Under the pieces are notes generated by a model that did not search any database, had not been told where the DNA came from, and saw only the letters and a program-made list of their open reading frames with translations. Below are positions 24,066 through 33,473 of a stretch of DNA of 64,000 bases, piece after piece. Made by a program: the position numbers and the translations under genes. Source of the stretch: Sphingomonas sp. Leaf357 (GTDB taxonomy: Bacteria > Pseudomonadota > Alphaproteobacteria > Sphingomonadales > Sphingomonadaceae); contig NZ_LMPM01000001.1 in NCBI RefSeq assembly GCF_001423845.1, forward strand, positions 1,755,398 to 1,819,397, read 5' to 3'. Numbering within the stretch: position 1 is the first letter of the stretch; every line of letters starts with the position of its first letter.

Positions 24066-24778
24066 TTCGCCACTGCCTTCGCTTGTGCCGCGAAGATGTC
24101 CGCGCAGCCGATACGGGCCAAACGCAGCAGACGCAAAAGAGCTTCCTCGTCATAGGTCGCGCCCTCGGCGGTGGCCTGTGCCTCGGCGATGTTGCCGTTT
24201 TCGAGCAGCACGAAATTGGCGTCGGCATCGGCATTCGAATCCTCGATATAATCGAGATCGAGCACCGGCGCGCCCTGGTGGATGCCGCAGCTGATTGCCG
24301 CGACCTTCTGCGTCAGCGGATCGGCGGTGAGCTTGCCGCTTTCGAGCAAGCCGTCGATCGCGAGGCGGAGCGCAACCCATGCGCCGGAGATCGAGGCGGT
24401 GCGGGTGCCGCCATCGGCCTGGATCACATCGCAATCGAGCACGATCTGGCGTTCGCCGAGCAGCTTCATGTCGGTGACGGCGCGCAAGCTGCGGCCGATC
24501 AGGCGCTGGATTTCCTGGGTGCGACCGGATTGCTTGCCCTTGGCCGCTTCGCGGTTGTTGCGCGTGTTGGTGGCGCGCGGCAGCATGCCGTATTCCGCCG
24601 TCACCCAACCCTCGCCCTTGCCGCGCATGAACGGCGGCACCTTTTCCTCGACCGAGGCGGTGACCAGCACCTTGGTGTCGCCGAAGCCGATCAGCACGGA
24701 ACCCTCGGCATGTTTGGTGAAGCGCGGTTCGATGGTGATGACGCGCATCTGATCGGGGGCGCGGCCGGATGGGCGCAT
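24062..24778 (-). CDS. rph: ribonuclease PH
   Basis: Phosphorolytic 3'-5' exoribonuclease that trims tRNA precursors. The 238 residues have the expected start [12 protein letters not shown], phosphate-binding [35 protein letters not shown] and the acidic [16 protein letters not shown] with [22 protein letters not shown] 24778 has GAGGAG at good spacing. It overlaps rdgB by four bases and diverges from hrcA. The length is normal and nothing is missing. Confidence 0.96.
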   Translation of the reverse strand: MRPSGRAPDQMRVITIEPRFTKHAEGSVLIGFGDTKVLVTASVEEKVPPFMRGKGEGWVTAEYGMLPRATNTRNNREAAKGKQSGRTQEIQRLIGRSLRAVTDMKLLGERQIVLDCDVIQADGGTRTASISGAWVALRLAIDGLLESGKLTADPLTQKVAAISCGIHQGAPVLDLDYIEDSNADADANFVLLENGNIAEAQATAEGATYDEEALLRLLRLARIGCADIFAAQAKAVAK

Positions 24779-24854
24779 GAGAAATCTCCTCGGGAATGGT
24801 TGGCGGTGCCGTAGTGGGTGGCGCGGATCATGTCACCCCCGGGTGGACGGCGGG

Positions 24855-24884
24855 CGAAGTTCACACAAAGTCACGCGATATCGG
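24855..24884 (-). repeat. inverted single copy of the 43-bp repeat core
   Basis: Reverse complement reads CCGATATCGCGTGACTTTGT followed by GTGAACTTCG, matching the core of the units at 14607-14735. It lies between the rph and hrcA starts, where it might affect either promoter. Confidence 0.8.
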
Positions 24885-25045
24885 CCTTGCGCAGCCTGAC
24901 GGAGTCCTCCCCGGCGCGGTGGGTGATGTCGAACGGTTTCAAGCATTTCCCAACATTGCAAGGCCCGACACCGCTGGTCGACGGGCGCTATCGCGCCGAA
25001 ACAAGGGGCGTTGAGCCGGACGGCGAAGTCCCCCATATCAGGTGC

Positions 25046-26089
25046 ATGATGGCCCCCCCGATCAGCGACCTGAACGACCGCGCGCGCGACGTCTTCCGTG
25101 TCGTCGTGGAAAGCTATCTCAACACCGGATCGCCGACGGGATCGCGGACGATCGCGCAATTGTCCGGTCTGAACCTGTCGCCCGCATCGATCCGCAACGT
25201 GATGCAGGATCTGGAGGAACTTGGCCTGATCGCCAGCCCGCATACCAGCGCGGGGCGGCTGCCGACCGAATCCGGCTTGCGGCTGTTCGTCGACGGAATG
25301 ATGCAGGCGCTGGAGCCGAGCGCCGAGGAACGATCGGCGATCGAGTCGCGCGTGAGCCAGCCGGGACCGGTCGAGGCGGCGCTGGCGGCGACAACTTTGG
25401 CACTATCCGGCCTGTCGGCCTGCGCCGGGCTGGTGATGGTGCCGAAGCGCGAACTGGTGTTGCGACAGATGAGCTTCGTGCCGCTGTCGCACGACAAGGC
25501 CTTGGCCGTCCTTGTCAGCGAGGAGGGCGCGGTGGAGAATCGCGTGATCGACCTGCCCGGCGGCGTCGATCCTTCCGCGTTGGTGCAGGCAGGCAATTAC
25601 ATGACCGCGATGCTCTCCGGCCTGACACTGGCCGAGGCGCGCGGGCGGCTGGAGCGCGAGATCCTCGACGAACGCGCGATGCTGGACGACGCGGCGCGCA
25701 CGTTGATCGAGCGCGGGCTGGCGGTGTGGAGCGAGGATGGCGATCGCCGTCCGGTACTGATCGTGCGCGGGCAGGGGCGGTTGATCGACGCGGCGGATGC
25801 GGTGCAGTTGCAGCGCATCACCGAATTGCTCGATGATCTTGAGGGAAAGCAGGAGATTGCCGGGCTGCTCGACAGCGCGAGCGCGGGGGATTCGACGCGC
25901 ATCTTCATCGGTGCGGAGAACAAATTGTTCTCGCTGTCGGGATCGTCGGTGATCGCCAAACCGTTCCGCGGGCTGGACGGCCGCGTGATCGGCGTGGTCG
26001 GGGTGATCGGGCCGACGCGGTTGAACTATGCCCGCGTCGTGCCCATGGTGGATTTTACGGCAGCCACGCTTGCGCGGCTCATGGGTTGA
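25046..26089 (+). CDS. hrcA: heat-inducible transcription repressor HrcA
   Basis: Represses chaperone operons by binding CIRCE elements. The 347-residue protein has an N-terminal winged helix with RTIAQLSGLNLSPASIRNVM and IASPHTSAGRLPTESGLRLF, followed by the dimerisation domain with GAENKLFSLSGSSVIAKPF and a C-terminal GVVGVIGPTRLNYARVVPMV. The start MMAPPISDLND (ATG 25046 or 25049) is chosen by homology of this region to typical HrcA N termini; the frame is open for 76 codons more upstream. No CIRCE (TTAGCACTC-N9-GAGTGCTAA) is seen here. grpE follows after 20 bases. Confidence 0.94.
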   Translation: MMAPPISDLNDRARDVFRVVVESYLNTGSPTGSRTIAQLSGLNLSPASIRNVMQDLEELGLIASPHTSAGRLPTESGLRLFVDGMMQALEPSAEERSAIESRVSQPGPVEAALAATTLALSGLSACAGLVMVPKRELVLRQMSFVPLSHDKALAVLVSEEGAVENRVIDLPGGVDPSALVQAGNYMTAMLSGLTLAEARGRLEREILDERAMLDDAARTLIERGLAVWSEDGDRRPVLIVRGQGRLIDAADAVQLQRITELLDDLEGKQEIAGLLDSASAGDSTRIFIGAENKLFSLSGSSVIAKPFRGLDGRVIGVVGVIGPTRLNYARVVPMVDFTAATLARLMG

Positions 26090-26109
26090 ATGGGATTTCA
26101 GAGAGCGAC

Positions 26110-26661
26110 ATGAACGACGACGACATCAAGAACACTGCAGAGGCAACCGACCTGCGCGAGGAAACCGCCGAGGCTGCGCCGGAAGTGGCCGGACAGGACC
26201 GGGTGAAGGAGCTTGAGGCGCAACTGGCCGAGGCCAAGGCGTCGTTGCTCTATGCGCATGCCGAGGCGCAGAACATCCGCCGCCGCGCCGAGAAGGAAGC
26301 GCAGGACGCTCGCGCCTATGCTGCGACCGCATTCGCGCGCGACCTGCTGTCGGTGGCCGACAACCTCGCGCGCGGCCTGGATGCGATCCCTGCGGAGTTG
26401 CGTCAGGACGAGAAGATGAAGGGCCTGGTCGCCGGACTGGAGGCGACCGGACGCGAACTGGATTCGGTCTTTTCGCGGCACGGCATCACCAAGATGACGG
26501 TGATGGGCGAAACGCTCGACCCCAATCGCCACCAGGCGATGTTCGAACTGCCGAGCGACGAGAAGCCCGGCACCGTCGTGCAGGAGATGCAGGCGGGATA
26601 TATGATCAAGGACCGCCTGTTGCGGCCGGCGCTTGTGGGTGTGGCGAAGGCGGCGGGATGA
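26110..26661 (+). CDS. grpE: nucleotide exchange factor GrpE
   Basis: Releases ADP from DnaK. The 183 residues comprise an acidic, disordered N terminus (DDDIKNTAEATDLREETAEA), a long coiled coil (VKELEAQLAEAKASLLYAHA and AEAQNIRRRAEKEAQDA, about 40-90) and a C-terminal beta domain with FSRHGITKMTVMGETLDPNR, HQAMFELPS and GTVVQEMQAGYMIKDRLLRPA, the GrpE signature. The start is ATG 26110 with AGAGAG in front, downstream of hrcA by 20 bases, so the two are one unit. dnaK is not in this window. Confidence 0.96.
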   Translation: MNDDDIKNTAEATDLREETAEAAPEVAGQDRVKELEAQLAEAKASLLYAHAEAQNIRRRAEKEAQDARAYAATAFARDLLSVADNLARGLDAIPAELRQDEKMKGLVAGLEATGRELDSVFSRHGITKMTVMGETLDPNRHQAMFELPSDEKPGTVVQEMQAGYMIKDRLLRPALVGVAKAAG

Positions 26662-26680
26662 TCGGCCGGGCAATCCTCTT

Positions 26681-27241
26681 TTGAAATCACTTCGGCCCGA
26701 CTTCGAGAAAGCGCTTCGCTTTTTTGGTCGGGCCAGCCGCCAATTGGTGCAGCAGGGTTTCAGCGCCCCGGTTCTGGTCGGCGGTGCGGCGGTCGAATTG
26801 TATTCCAACAATCTGATCGCGACCGGCGACTTCGATATCGCCACGTCCCGGCAAGAAGAGTTCGAAGAAGCGTTGGCGCAACTCGGCTTCGTTCGACCGA
26901 GTGGGTCAGGCAGGGCGACAAGGGGATGGATGCATCCCGATTTCCGATTAGGTTTCGAGGTTGTTTCCTCGACGCTTCTCGAAGGCTTAGCCGATCGGGA
27001 GCGTGTGATTCAGCTCGATCTCGGAGCTGATGGCACCGTATCGATTCTGTCGATCGAGGATATGATCGCTGATCGGATGGGGCAATTCGCGTCCGGCTCC
27101 GCGCCCGAGATGCTGGCGCAGGCACAAGTGCTGGCCGCGCTTCACACGGACATGGACACCGCCTATCTGGAAAGAAGAATTAGGGAAGAGACAGCCGGTG
27201 ACTTTGGCATTCAACACCTCGAAACCGATACCGCTGGATGA
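26681..27241 (+). CDS. nucleotidyltransferase-fold protein (AbiEii/DUF6036-like)
   Basis: A 186-residue protein from TTG 26681; GTG 26639 is a possible longer start. APVLVGGAAVELYSNN and IATGDFDIATS give the GG-x9-D-x-D type pattern of nucleotidyltransferases. The rest (RGWMHPDFRLGFEVVS, LSIEDMIADRMGQFAS and AQAQVLAALHTDMD) matches the helical half of AbiEii/MNT-like proteins. These can be antitoxins or nucleotidyl-transferring toxins. The gene overlaps the next short gene by 44 bases. Its position between grpE and thrC, away from any mobile gene, is unusual. Identity as a nucleotidyltransferase fold is likely; activity is not shown. Confidence 0.68.
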   Translation: MKSLRPDFEKALRFFGRASRQLVQQGFSAPVLVGGAAVELYSNNLIATGDFDIATSRQEEFEEALAQLGFVRPSGSGRATRGWMHPDFRLGFEVVSSTLLEGLADRERVIQLDLGADGTVSILSIEDMIADRMGQFASGSAPEMLAQAQVLAALHTDMDTAYLERRIREETAGDFGIQHLETDTAG

Positions 27242-27374
27242 TTTCGTTGCGGAAATAGAACGGCGCCGCATCGCTGCGGGCAACCCGGAGATGCCGCGCA
27301 ATTCTGGTGACCGCCGGACGGAGAGTAAGCGCGCACTGTTGAAGGCAATCGAGCAGGCTGGGGGCACATGGTGA
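27198..27374 (+). CDS. 58-residue protein overlapping its neighbours
   Basis: A reading frame from GTG 27198 to TGA 27374, in a different frame from the nucleotidyltransferase and overlapping its last 44 bases. The product has LAFNTSKPIPLDDFVAEIER and a basic stretch NSGDRRTESKRALLKAIEQA. It ends inside the start of thrC: ATG 27368 overlaps its stop at 27372-27374. The short overlaps argue for a real coupled gene, possibly the partner of the nucleotidyltransferase. The protein is too small for domain recognition. Confidence 0.55.
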   Translation: MTLAFNTSKPIPLDDFVAEIERRRIAAGNPEMPRNSGDRRTESKRALLKAIEQAGGTW

Positions 27375-28594
27375 ACGCCAACCTCACCGCCGATCGCCCG
27401 ACCTTCGTCACGCATCTCGAATGTTCGCTGACCGGTGAGCGCTATGAGGCGGACCAGTTGCACGGGCTGTCCAAGGCCGGGCGGCCGTTGCTCGTCCGCT
27501 ATGATCTGCCGGCGATCAAGGCGTTCCTGCCCAAGGCGATGCTGGAGGCGCGGGAGACCGATTTGTGGCGCTGGCGGGAGTTGCTGCCGGTGCGGCGCAC
27601 GTCCGACATCGTCAGCCTGGGCGAGATCGAGACGCCGCTGATCCCGCTGACCCGGTCGGGCGGGCCAAACGTGCTGGTGAAGGACGAGGGGCGCTTGCCG
27701 ACCGGCAGCTTCAAGGCGCGCGGTCTGGTGATGGCGGTGGCGATGGCCAAGGCGCTCGGCGTCACCCGGATCGCGATGCCGACCAATGGCAATGCCGGCG
27801 CGGCGCTGGCGGCGTATGCGACGCGCTGCGGGATCGAAACGATCGTATTCTGCCCGGACGATACGCCGGAGATCAACGTGCGCGAGATCGCATTGCAGGG
27901 CGCACGGGTGTACCGCGTGAACGGGCTGATCGACGATTGCGGGGCGATCGTAGGGCGCGGCGCGGCGGAAGGGCTGTGGTTCGATTTCTCGACACTGAGA
28001 GAGCCGTACCGGATCGAGGGCAAGAAGACGATGGGGCTGGAACTGGCCGCGCAGTTCGGCTGGAAGTTGCCACAGGCGATCTTCTATCCGACCGGCGGCG
28101 GGACGGGCCTGATCGGGATGTGGAAAGCGTTCGACGAACTCGAGAAGCTCGGCTGGATCGGATCGGAGCGACCGCGCATGTACGCCGTGCAGGCGAGCGG
28201 GTGCGCGCCGATCGTGCGCGCGTTCGATGACGGCGTCGAACATGCCGAGCGTTGGGAGGATGCGGCGACGGTCGCGGCGGGCATCCGCGTGCCCAAGGCG
28301 GTGGGCGACTTCCTGATCCTGCGCGCGGTGCGCGAGAGCGGCGGCAAGGCGATGGCGGTGGGCGATCCCGCGATCCTGCAGGCGGTGGACGACGCGGCGA
28401 AGAAGGACGGGCTGCTGCTTTGCCCCGAAGGTGGTGCGACGCTGGCGGCGTATCGCGAGGCGCTACGCTTGGGCTGGATCGACGAGGACGAAAGCGCGGT
28501 GCTGTTCAACTGCGCGACGGGCCTGAAATACCCGATGCCGGCGGCGGATGCGAAGGTCGATCGGCACGCGGAGATCGATCTGGCGGCGTTATAG
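27368..28594 (+). CDS. thrC: threonine synthase
   Basis: PLP enzyme converting O-phosphohomoserine to threonine. The 408-residue protein has the N-terminal zinc-ribbon-like segment HLECSLTGERYEADQ and the PLP lysine Lys116 in PTGSFKARG; TNGNAGAALAAYA binds the substrate phosphate and YPTGGGTGLIGMWKA binds the cofactor phosphate. LLCPEGGATLAAYREAL and VLFNCATGLKYP end the domain. It belongs to the threonine-synthase fold with cystathionine-like beta-elimination relatives, but this N-terminal arrangement favours ThrC. Homoserine dehydrogenase, another threonine pathway gene, lies at 36.7-38 kb but not in the same unit. Its ATG overlaps the 58-residue gene. Confidence 0.9.
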   Translation: MVNANLTADRPTFVTHLECSLTGERYEADQLHGLSKAGRPLLVRYDLPAIKAFLPKAMLEARETDLWRWRELLPVRRTSDIVSLGEIETPLIPLTRSGGPNVLVKDEGRLPTGSFKARGLVMAVAMAKALGVTRIAMPTNGNAGAALAAYATRCGIETIVFCPDDTPEINVREIALQGARVYRVNGLIDDCGAIVGRGAAEGLWFDFSTLREPYRIEGKKTMGLELAAQFGWKLPQAIFYPTGGGTGLIGMWKAFDELEKLGWIGSERPRMYAVQASGCAPIVRAFDDGVEHAERWEDAATVAAGIRVPKAVGDFLILRAVRESGGKAMAVGDPAILQAVDDAAKKDGLLLCPEGGATLAAYREALRLGWIDEDESAVLFNCATGLKYPMPAADAKVDRHAEIDLAAL

Positions 28595-29056
28595 TCGCGC
28601 GGTACCGAACGGCAGGATCGTCTCGTATTGCGCCAGATGCGGCGCGCCGGGGACGGTGCAGCCGCAGCGCAGCAGGAAGGCGTGGCGGACGATTTCCGCT
28701 TGTTGCTCCAGGCCATAGCGATGGAGCGGCTGGCCCGGTTTGATCGCGTAGTCGTAGCGGCAGAAGGGGTGGCGTTTCAGCGGCAGGACGATGCCTTTCT
28801 GATGCTGCCAGATGTGCGTCATCTCGTGCAGGAACAGGCCCTGATCGACCGGGTGGGCGACGGCGAAATCGTCGCGGTAGAGCGAGCCCTCGGGATGGAA
28901 ATGGATGTTGCCGGTGGGCGCCATCACAGTTTCGCGCGGTTGGAAGAAGGCCCATTTGCGCCGGACGATGCGCACGGGGGCGTAATCGATCGCGCCGCCG
29001 AAGATCGAGCGGGCAAGATCGGTTTCGCCGGAGGTGAGGGGGCGAGCGTCGGTCAT
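28589..29056 (-). CDS. zincin-like protein (vgr-related, HExxH)
   Basis: A 155-residue protein with HEMTHIWQHQ, an H-E-x-x-H metal-binding motif at about residues 77-86, and a downstream Glu in LEQQAEIVRHAF. This is the arrangement of a small metallopeptidase-like fold often annotated as vgr-related in sphingomonads. It ends overlapping the thrC stop by six bases, on the opposite strand. No signal peptide is seen. Whether it is a true protease is not known. Confidence 0.72.
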   Translation of the reverse strand: MTDARPLTSGETDLARSIFGGAIDYAPVRIVRRKWAFFQPRETVMAPTGNIHFHPEGSLYRDDFAVAHPVDQGLFLHEMTHIWQHQKGIVLPLKRHPFCRYDYAIKPGQPLHRYGLEQQAEIVRHAFLLRCGCTVPGAPHLAQYETILPFGTARL

Positions 29057-29083
29057 ATGAAATAGGGGAACCGCTTCGTCGCG

Positions 29084-30748
29084 TTACCGGCCCTTGAACA
29101 GTCCGCCCAATATGCCGCGCACCAGCCCGCCGACCACGCCGGACGCTGCGCCGCGCGATGATCCGAACACCGCCTTCGACACCTCGTTCGCCACGCTTCG
29201 GCCCACTGCCGACGAAGCGCTGCGGGTGGCGGAGGTGATCGCGCGGTTCCAGGGGCTGTTCGCCGCCTCGCGTTCGGCCGCCTTCTGCTGCTGCTCGGTC
29301 AGTTTCGCCTGGCGATCCGCCTCGCGTTGCGCAGCGATGCGCTGGCGTTCGGCCTCCTTGGCGGCGACCGCGTCGGCCTTGGCTTGTAGCGCGGCGGCCT
29401 TGTCGGCTTCGGTCTTGGCCTTGGCTTCGGCGGCGGCGGCGGCGGCTTCGTTGCCCTTGGCGGCGAGGATCTCCTCGGCGGATTCTCGGTTCACCAGCGT
29501 ATCGTATTTGGTGCCGATCGGATCGGTCTGGATCAGGACGCCGCGCTCGACCGGCGTGACCGGACCGACGCGCGAACGGGGCGGCTTGATCAATGTGCGC
29601 TCCACCGGCGAGGGCGAGCCGTCGGGCAGCAGCAAGGAGACGAGTGCCTCACCGACCTTAAGTTCGGTAATCACCGTCTCGACATCGACGCCAGGGTTGG
29701 CGCGGAAGGTGGTCGCGGCGGACTTCACCGCCGCCTGATCGCGCGGAGTGAAGGCGCGGAGGGCGTGCTGGACGCGATTGCCGAGCTGACCGGCGACGGT
29801 ATCGGGGATATCGATCGGGTTCTGCGTGATGAAGTAGATGCCGACGCCCTTGGAACGGATCAGGCGCACGACCTGTTCGATCTTGTCGAGCAGCGCCTTG
29901 GGCGCTTCGTCGAACAGCAGATGCGCCTCGTCAAAGAAGAAACAGAGCTTGGGCTTTTCGGGATCGCCGATCTCGGGGAGATGTTCGAACAATTCACTCA
30001 TCAGCCAGAGCAGGAAGGTGGAATAAAGCTTCGGGCTGGCCATCAACTTGTCGGCGGCGAGGATGTTGACGATGCCGCGACCCTTGTCGTCGACGCCGAT
30101 GAAATCGTCCATGTCGAGCGCGGGTTCGCCGAAGAAATGGTCGCCGCCCTGACTGCGCAGTTGCAGCAGCGAGCGTTGGATCGTGCCGAGGCTGGCCTTG
30201 CTGACATTGCCGTAGGTGGTGGTGAGTTCGTCGGCGCGTTCGCCGCAATGGACCAGCATCGACTGAAGATCGTCGAGGTCGAGGATCAGCAGCCCGTCCT
30301 TGTCGGCAACGTGGAAAGCGATGTTGAGCACGCCCTCCTGCACGTCGTTCAGGTCGAGCAGGCGCGAGAGCAGCAGCGGCCCCATCTCGCTGACGGTGGT
30401 GCGGATCGGGTGGCCCTGCTCGCCGTAGAGATCCCAGAATTGCACCGGGTTGTCGCTGTACGACCAGTCGGTCTCGCCGATCTCGGCGGCGCGCGCGGCG
30501 AAGATTTCGTGAGTCTTGGCGGTGGGCGAACCGGCCATGGCGAGGCCGGAAAGGTCGCCCTTCACGTCGGCGACGAAGCACGGCACGCCGCGTTCGGAAA
30601 AGCCCTCGATAATACCCTGCAACGTAACGGTCTTGCCGGTGCCGGTCGCGCCCGCGATCAGGCCGTGGCGATTGGCGCGCTTCAGTTCCAGGTTCTGCGG
30701 GTTGGTGCCGCCGGGTCCGCTGCCGATGAAGATAGGTCCGTCCGCCAT
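29084..30748 (-). CDS. HerA-like P-loop ATPase (DUF853)
   Basis: A 554-residue ATPase with Walker A GATGTGKT at residues 33-40 and Walker [51 protein letters not shown] and [16 protein letters not shown] are typical of the YjgR/DUF853 branch of the HerA family. The last 120 residues are an Ala/Lys/Glu coiled coil, followed by a Gly-rich tail [17 protein letters not shown] 30748 has GGGAG; the 20-codon longer frame is less likely. Cellular role is unknown; HerA proteins usually move DNA, but this branch is not well studied. Confidence 0.88.
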   Translation of the reverse strand: MADGPIFIGSGPGGTNPQNLELKRANRHGLIAGATGTGKTVTLQGIIEGFSERGVPCFVADVKGDLSGLAMAGSPTAKTHEIFAARAAEIGETDWSYSDNPVQFWDLYGEQGHPIRTTVSEMGPLLLSRLLDLNDVQEGVLNIAFHVADKDGLLILDLDDLQSMLVHCGERADELTTTYGNVSKASLGTIQRSLLQLRSQGGDHFFGEPALDMDDFIGVDDKGRGIVNILAADKLMASPKLYSTFLLWLMSELFEHLPEIGDPEKPKLCFFFDEAHLLFDEAPKALLDKIEQVVRLIRSKGVGIYFITQNPIDIPDTVAGQLGNRVQHALRAFTPRDQAAVKSAATTFRANPGVDVETVITELKVGEALVSLLLPDGSPSPVERTLIKPPRSRVGPVTPVERGVLIQTDPIGTKYDTLVNRESAEEILAAKGNEAAAAAAEAKAKTEADKAAALQAKADAVAAKEAERQRIAAQREADRQAKLTEQQQKAAEREAANSPWNRAITSATRSASSAVGRSVANEVSKAVFGSSRGAASGVVGGLVRGILGGLFKGR

Positions 30749-30833
30749 GATCGCTCCCGGTAATGTTAGGGGGAGCTTATCGCGTTTTTGGCGGAGCGGG
30801 GAAACCAAAATCCTGCCCGGTACGGGGGGGGTG

Positions 30834-30945
30834 CCCGGCTACTTCAGCCGGGTGTTGGAGGGGGCGGGCCTCAAGCGCGCCGCCTGCGGCCCGCCCCCCT
30901 CCACCATTCGCTGAATGCTCATGGTCCCCTCCCCGTGCCGGGGAG
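30834..30945. terminator. cluster of hairpins between degP and the HerA-like gene
   Basis: Three hairpins lie in the 208 bases between these genes, which are both on the minus strand: CCCGGCT/AGCCGGG at 30834-30852, GGAGGGGGCGGGCC/GGCCCGCCCCCCTCC at 30857-30902 and CTCCCCG/CGGGGAG at 30929-30945. The last is the nearest to the degP stop and may terminate it, although no T-run follows. Confidence 0.5.
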
Positions 30946-30956
30946 GAGTTAAAGCG

Positions 30957-32495
30957 TTACTTCTTGATCTTGATGGCGAGGAAGCCGCTGGCACCGCGTG
31001 GACGTTGCAGGAAGATCAGCACCTGATCGCGACCAGCCGCCTTGGCCGCGCCGATCGCCGTGGCGACATCGGCGGCGGTGCGGGTCGGCACGCGGTTGAC
31101 CGAGACGATCACGTCGCCGCGCTTCAGGCCCTTGGTCGCGGCATCGCTCGACGGATCGACCGTCGCGATCACCACGCCCTGCACCGTTGCGTCGAGGCCC
31201 AGATTGCGCGCGATGGCGGGCGTCAACGGCACGACCTGCACGCCGAGCGCGTTGGCACCAGCGACCTGACCGTTCTGCTGATCGTCGGTACCGGGCAGGC
31301 CGTCATCGTCGTCTCCGCCACCGTTCAGTGCGGCGAGCTGATCTTCGGTGGGGCGCGTGCCGATCGTCGCGTTCAGCGAGAGCGGCTTGCCGTCGCGGAT
31401 GACGTCGAGCTTCGTGCTGCTGCCCGGTGCGGTATTGGCGACGAGATAGCTGAGCGTCTGATCCGGCGTGACATCCTTTCCGCCGACGCGGACAACGACA
31501 TCGCCCTGCTTCAGGCCGGCCTTGGCCGCGCCTTCGCCCGGCTCGACGCGCGAGACGATCTCGCCGCGATCCTTGGGCAGGCCGAGTGCGCTGGCGATAT
31601 CCTCGCTCATCGGCTGAATGCCGATGCCGAGATAACCGCGCTTCACCGCCACGCCTTTGCGCAGCGTGTCGATCACCGGCTTGGCATCCTCGGCGGGGAT
31701 CGCGAAGCCGATGCCGACGCTGCCGCCGGTCGGCGAGATGATCTGAGAGTTGATGCCGATCACGTTGCCGTTGAGATCGAACATCGGGCCGCCCGAATTG
31801 CCCTGGTTGATCGAGGCATCGGTCTGGATGAAGCGATCATAGGCACCCGGCTGGCCGGTGGCGCGGTGCAGCGCAGAGACGATGCCGGCGGTGACGGTCG
31901 AGCCGAGGCCGAAGGGATTGCCGATCGCCAGCACCCAATCGCCGACGCGCGCCGTCGGCGTATCGCCGAACTTGACGAACGGCAGGTTGGTCGCGTCGAT
32001 CTTGAGCAGCGCCAGATCGGAAGCCGGATCGCGGCCGATCAGCTTGGCGGTATATTCCTTACGGTCGATCATGATCACCTTGATCGATTCGACCGTCGCA
32101 CCCTTCGCGCCGGGCGCGATGACATGGTTGTTGGTCACAACATAGCCGTCGGGCGAGATAATGAAGCCCGAGCCGAGCGACTGCGCCTCGCGCGTTACCG
32201 GGCCGCCTTGGCCGCCGTTCATCTGGCCGAACAGATCACCGAGCGGCGTGCCCTGGAAGGGGTTGGGCTGAGCCTGCTGCGTAATCTTCTGGGTAGTCGA
32301 GATGTTGACCACGGCGGGCTGCAGCTTCGCGACCATATCGGCGAAGCTCATCGGCGCGCCTGGCTTGGGCGCTGCGGCCTGGATCGCGCCCGGCTCGTTC
32401 TGCGCAACCTGCGCGGAAGCCGAGGGCTGGTAGATCATGGTCGCGGCGGTGCCGCTCAGCAGCAGGGCACCGGTGATGGCGTAAGCATAACGCAC
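30957..32495 (-). CDS. degP: Do-family serine protease (DegP/HtrA)
   Basis: Periplasmic protease and chaperone of 512 residues. After a signal peptide comes a trypsin-like domain with catalytic triad His124 (TNNHVI), Asp160 (ASDLALLKI) and Ser234 (GNSGGPMFD). Two PDZ domains follow, the first with RGYLGIGIQPMSEDIASALG and the second with LGVQVVPLTPAIARNLGL; VRVGGKDV and VIVSVNRVPT mark their binding loops. The start is GTG 32495 with GAGGAA upstream. It is the last gene of a hflK-hflC-degP group. A Q/N-rich linker (NPFQGTPLGDLFGQMNGG) sits before the domain. It removes misfolded envelope proteins. Confidence 0.95.
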   Translation of the reverse strand: MRYAYAITGALLLSGTAATMIYQPSASAQVAQNEPGAIQAAAPKPGAPMSFADMVAKLQPAVVNISTTQKITQQAQPNPFQGTPLGDLFGQMNGGQGGPVTREAQSLGSGFIISPDGYVVTNNHVIAPGAKGATVESIKVIMIDRKEYTAKLIGRDPASDLALLKIDATNLPFVKFGDTPTARVGDWVLAIGNPFGLGSTVTAGIVSALHRATGQPGAYDRFIQTDASINQGNSGGPMFDLNGNVIGINSQIISPTGGSVGIGFAIPAEDAKPVIDTLRKGVAVKRGYLGIGIQPMSEDIASALGLPKDRGEIVSRVEPGEGAAKAGLKQGDVVVRVGGKDVTPDQTLSYLVANTAPGSSTKLDVIRDGKPLSLNATIGTRPTEDQLAALNGGGDDDDGLPGTDDQQNGQVAGANALGVQVVPLTPAIARNLGLDATVQGVVIATVDPSSDAATKGLKRGDVIVSVNRVPTRTAADVATAIGAAKAAGRDQVLIFLQRPRGASGFLAIKIKK

Positions 32496-32597
32496 GTGGG
32501 GTATTTCCTCTCGATTGCCAGTTGAGCAACGTGCCTGTTCTTGGGGTCTCGTTGCTGAACGGCGATTGAATATGAATGGACTGAAAGTATCCCGCCC

Positions 32598-33473
32598 TTA
32601 TTTCCCGCGACCCTGGAATTCGCGCAAATATGCGTTGTTCGGCGACAGGACAAAAGACGTATTGCCGCGTGGCTTGCCGTCGTTGTTTGCTCCGAACGTA
32701 TAGCGATAGGACTGCATCGCGCGGTAGAAATCGTAGAAATCCGCATCCTTGTTGAACGCCTCGGCATAGATCTTTGCCGCGCCGGCATCGGCCTCGGCGC
32801 GGATGATCTGTGCCTGTTGCTGGCCGCGCGCGGTGATCGTCGCCGATTCCTGCTGACGGGCGGTGCGCATGCGCTGCAACGCGCTGTCCAGCGGGCTGCC
32901 GTCCGGCAGATCGGCACGCTTGATCCGCACGTCGACGATCTGCACGCCATATTGGCTCGCCTGACGCTGCAGCCCGGCCTGGATATTGTCCATCACCTGG
33001 CCACGCTCCGGGCTGAGCAAAGCGGCGAACGGGCGCTTGCCGAGTTCGTTGCGTAAGGCCGAGCCGAGCAGCGGGCTGAGATTGGCGATGATCCGCTCTT
33101 CGGTATCGCTGGTGCTGCCGGTCGATACGACTGCCTTCAACGGATCGATTACGCGGAAGCGGGCAAACGCATCGACCGAGAGACGTAGCTGATCGGTCGA
33201 GAGCACCTGGGTGTTCTCCAGCTCGACGTCGAGCACCCGCTTGTCGACCCAGACCAGGCGGTCGAGGAACGGCATACGGAAGATCAGGCCCGCGCCGGTG
33301 TTGCCGAACTGCTCGTTCGGCTTCCAGCGATTGACCGTGCGGTACGGATTCTCGAGCCGCAGCACGACGACCTGCTTGGTCTCCGGCACGATGCTGGCGG
33401 TGCTGGCCAGGACGATTAGCAGCAGCAGGGCGACGATGCCGGACACGACCGGGTTGCGCAGGATGAGGTTCAC
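32598..33473 (-). CDS. hflC: FtsH-modulating SPFH protein HflC
   Basis: A 291-residue membrane protein with one N-terminal helix (about 8-27) and an SPFH/band 7 domain: TASIVPETKQVVVLRL, KRVLDVELENTQVLSTDQ and FARFRVIDPLKAV. A coiled-coil-forming Ala/Glu-rich stretch at 210-245 (ITARGQQQAQIIRAEADAG) precedes the tail YRYTFGANNDG. GTG 33473 overlaps the hflK stop by four bases. With HflK it encircles and modulates the FtsH protease. degP lies 102 bases downstream. Confidence 0.95.
   Translation of the reverse strand: MNLILRNPVVSGIVALLLLIVLASTASIVPETKQVVVLRLENPYRTVNRWKPNEQFGNTGAGLIFRMPFLDRLVWVDKRVLDVELENTQVLSTDQLRLSVDAFARFRVIDPLKAVVSTGSTSDTEERIIANLSPLLGSALRNELGKRPFAALLSPERGQVMDNIQAGLQRQASQYGVQIVDVRIKRADLPDGSPLDSALQRMRTARQQESATITARGQQQAQIIRAEADAGAAKIYAEAFNKDADFYDFYRAMQSYRYTFGANNDGKPRGNTSFVLSPNNAYLREFQGRGK

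Noticed and set aside
25046..26089. CIRCE element in front of hrcA
   Set aside because: No TTAGCACTC-N9-GAGTGCTAA or a close variant was found between 24779 and 25045.
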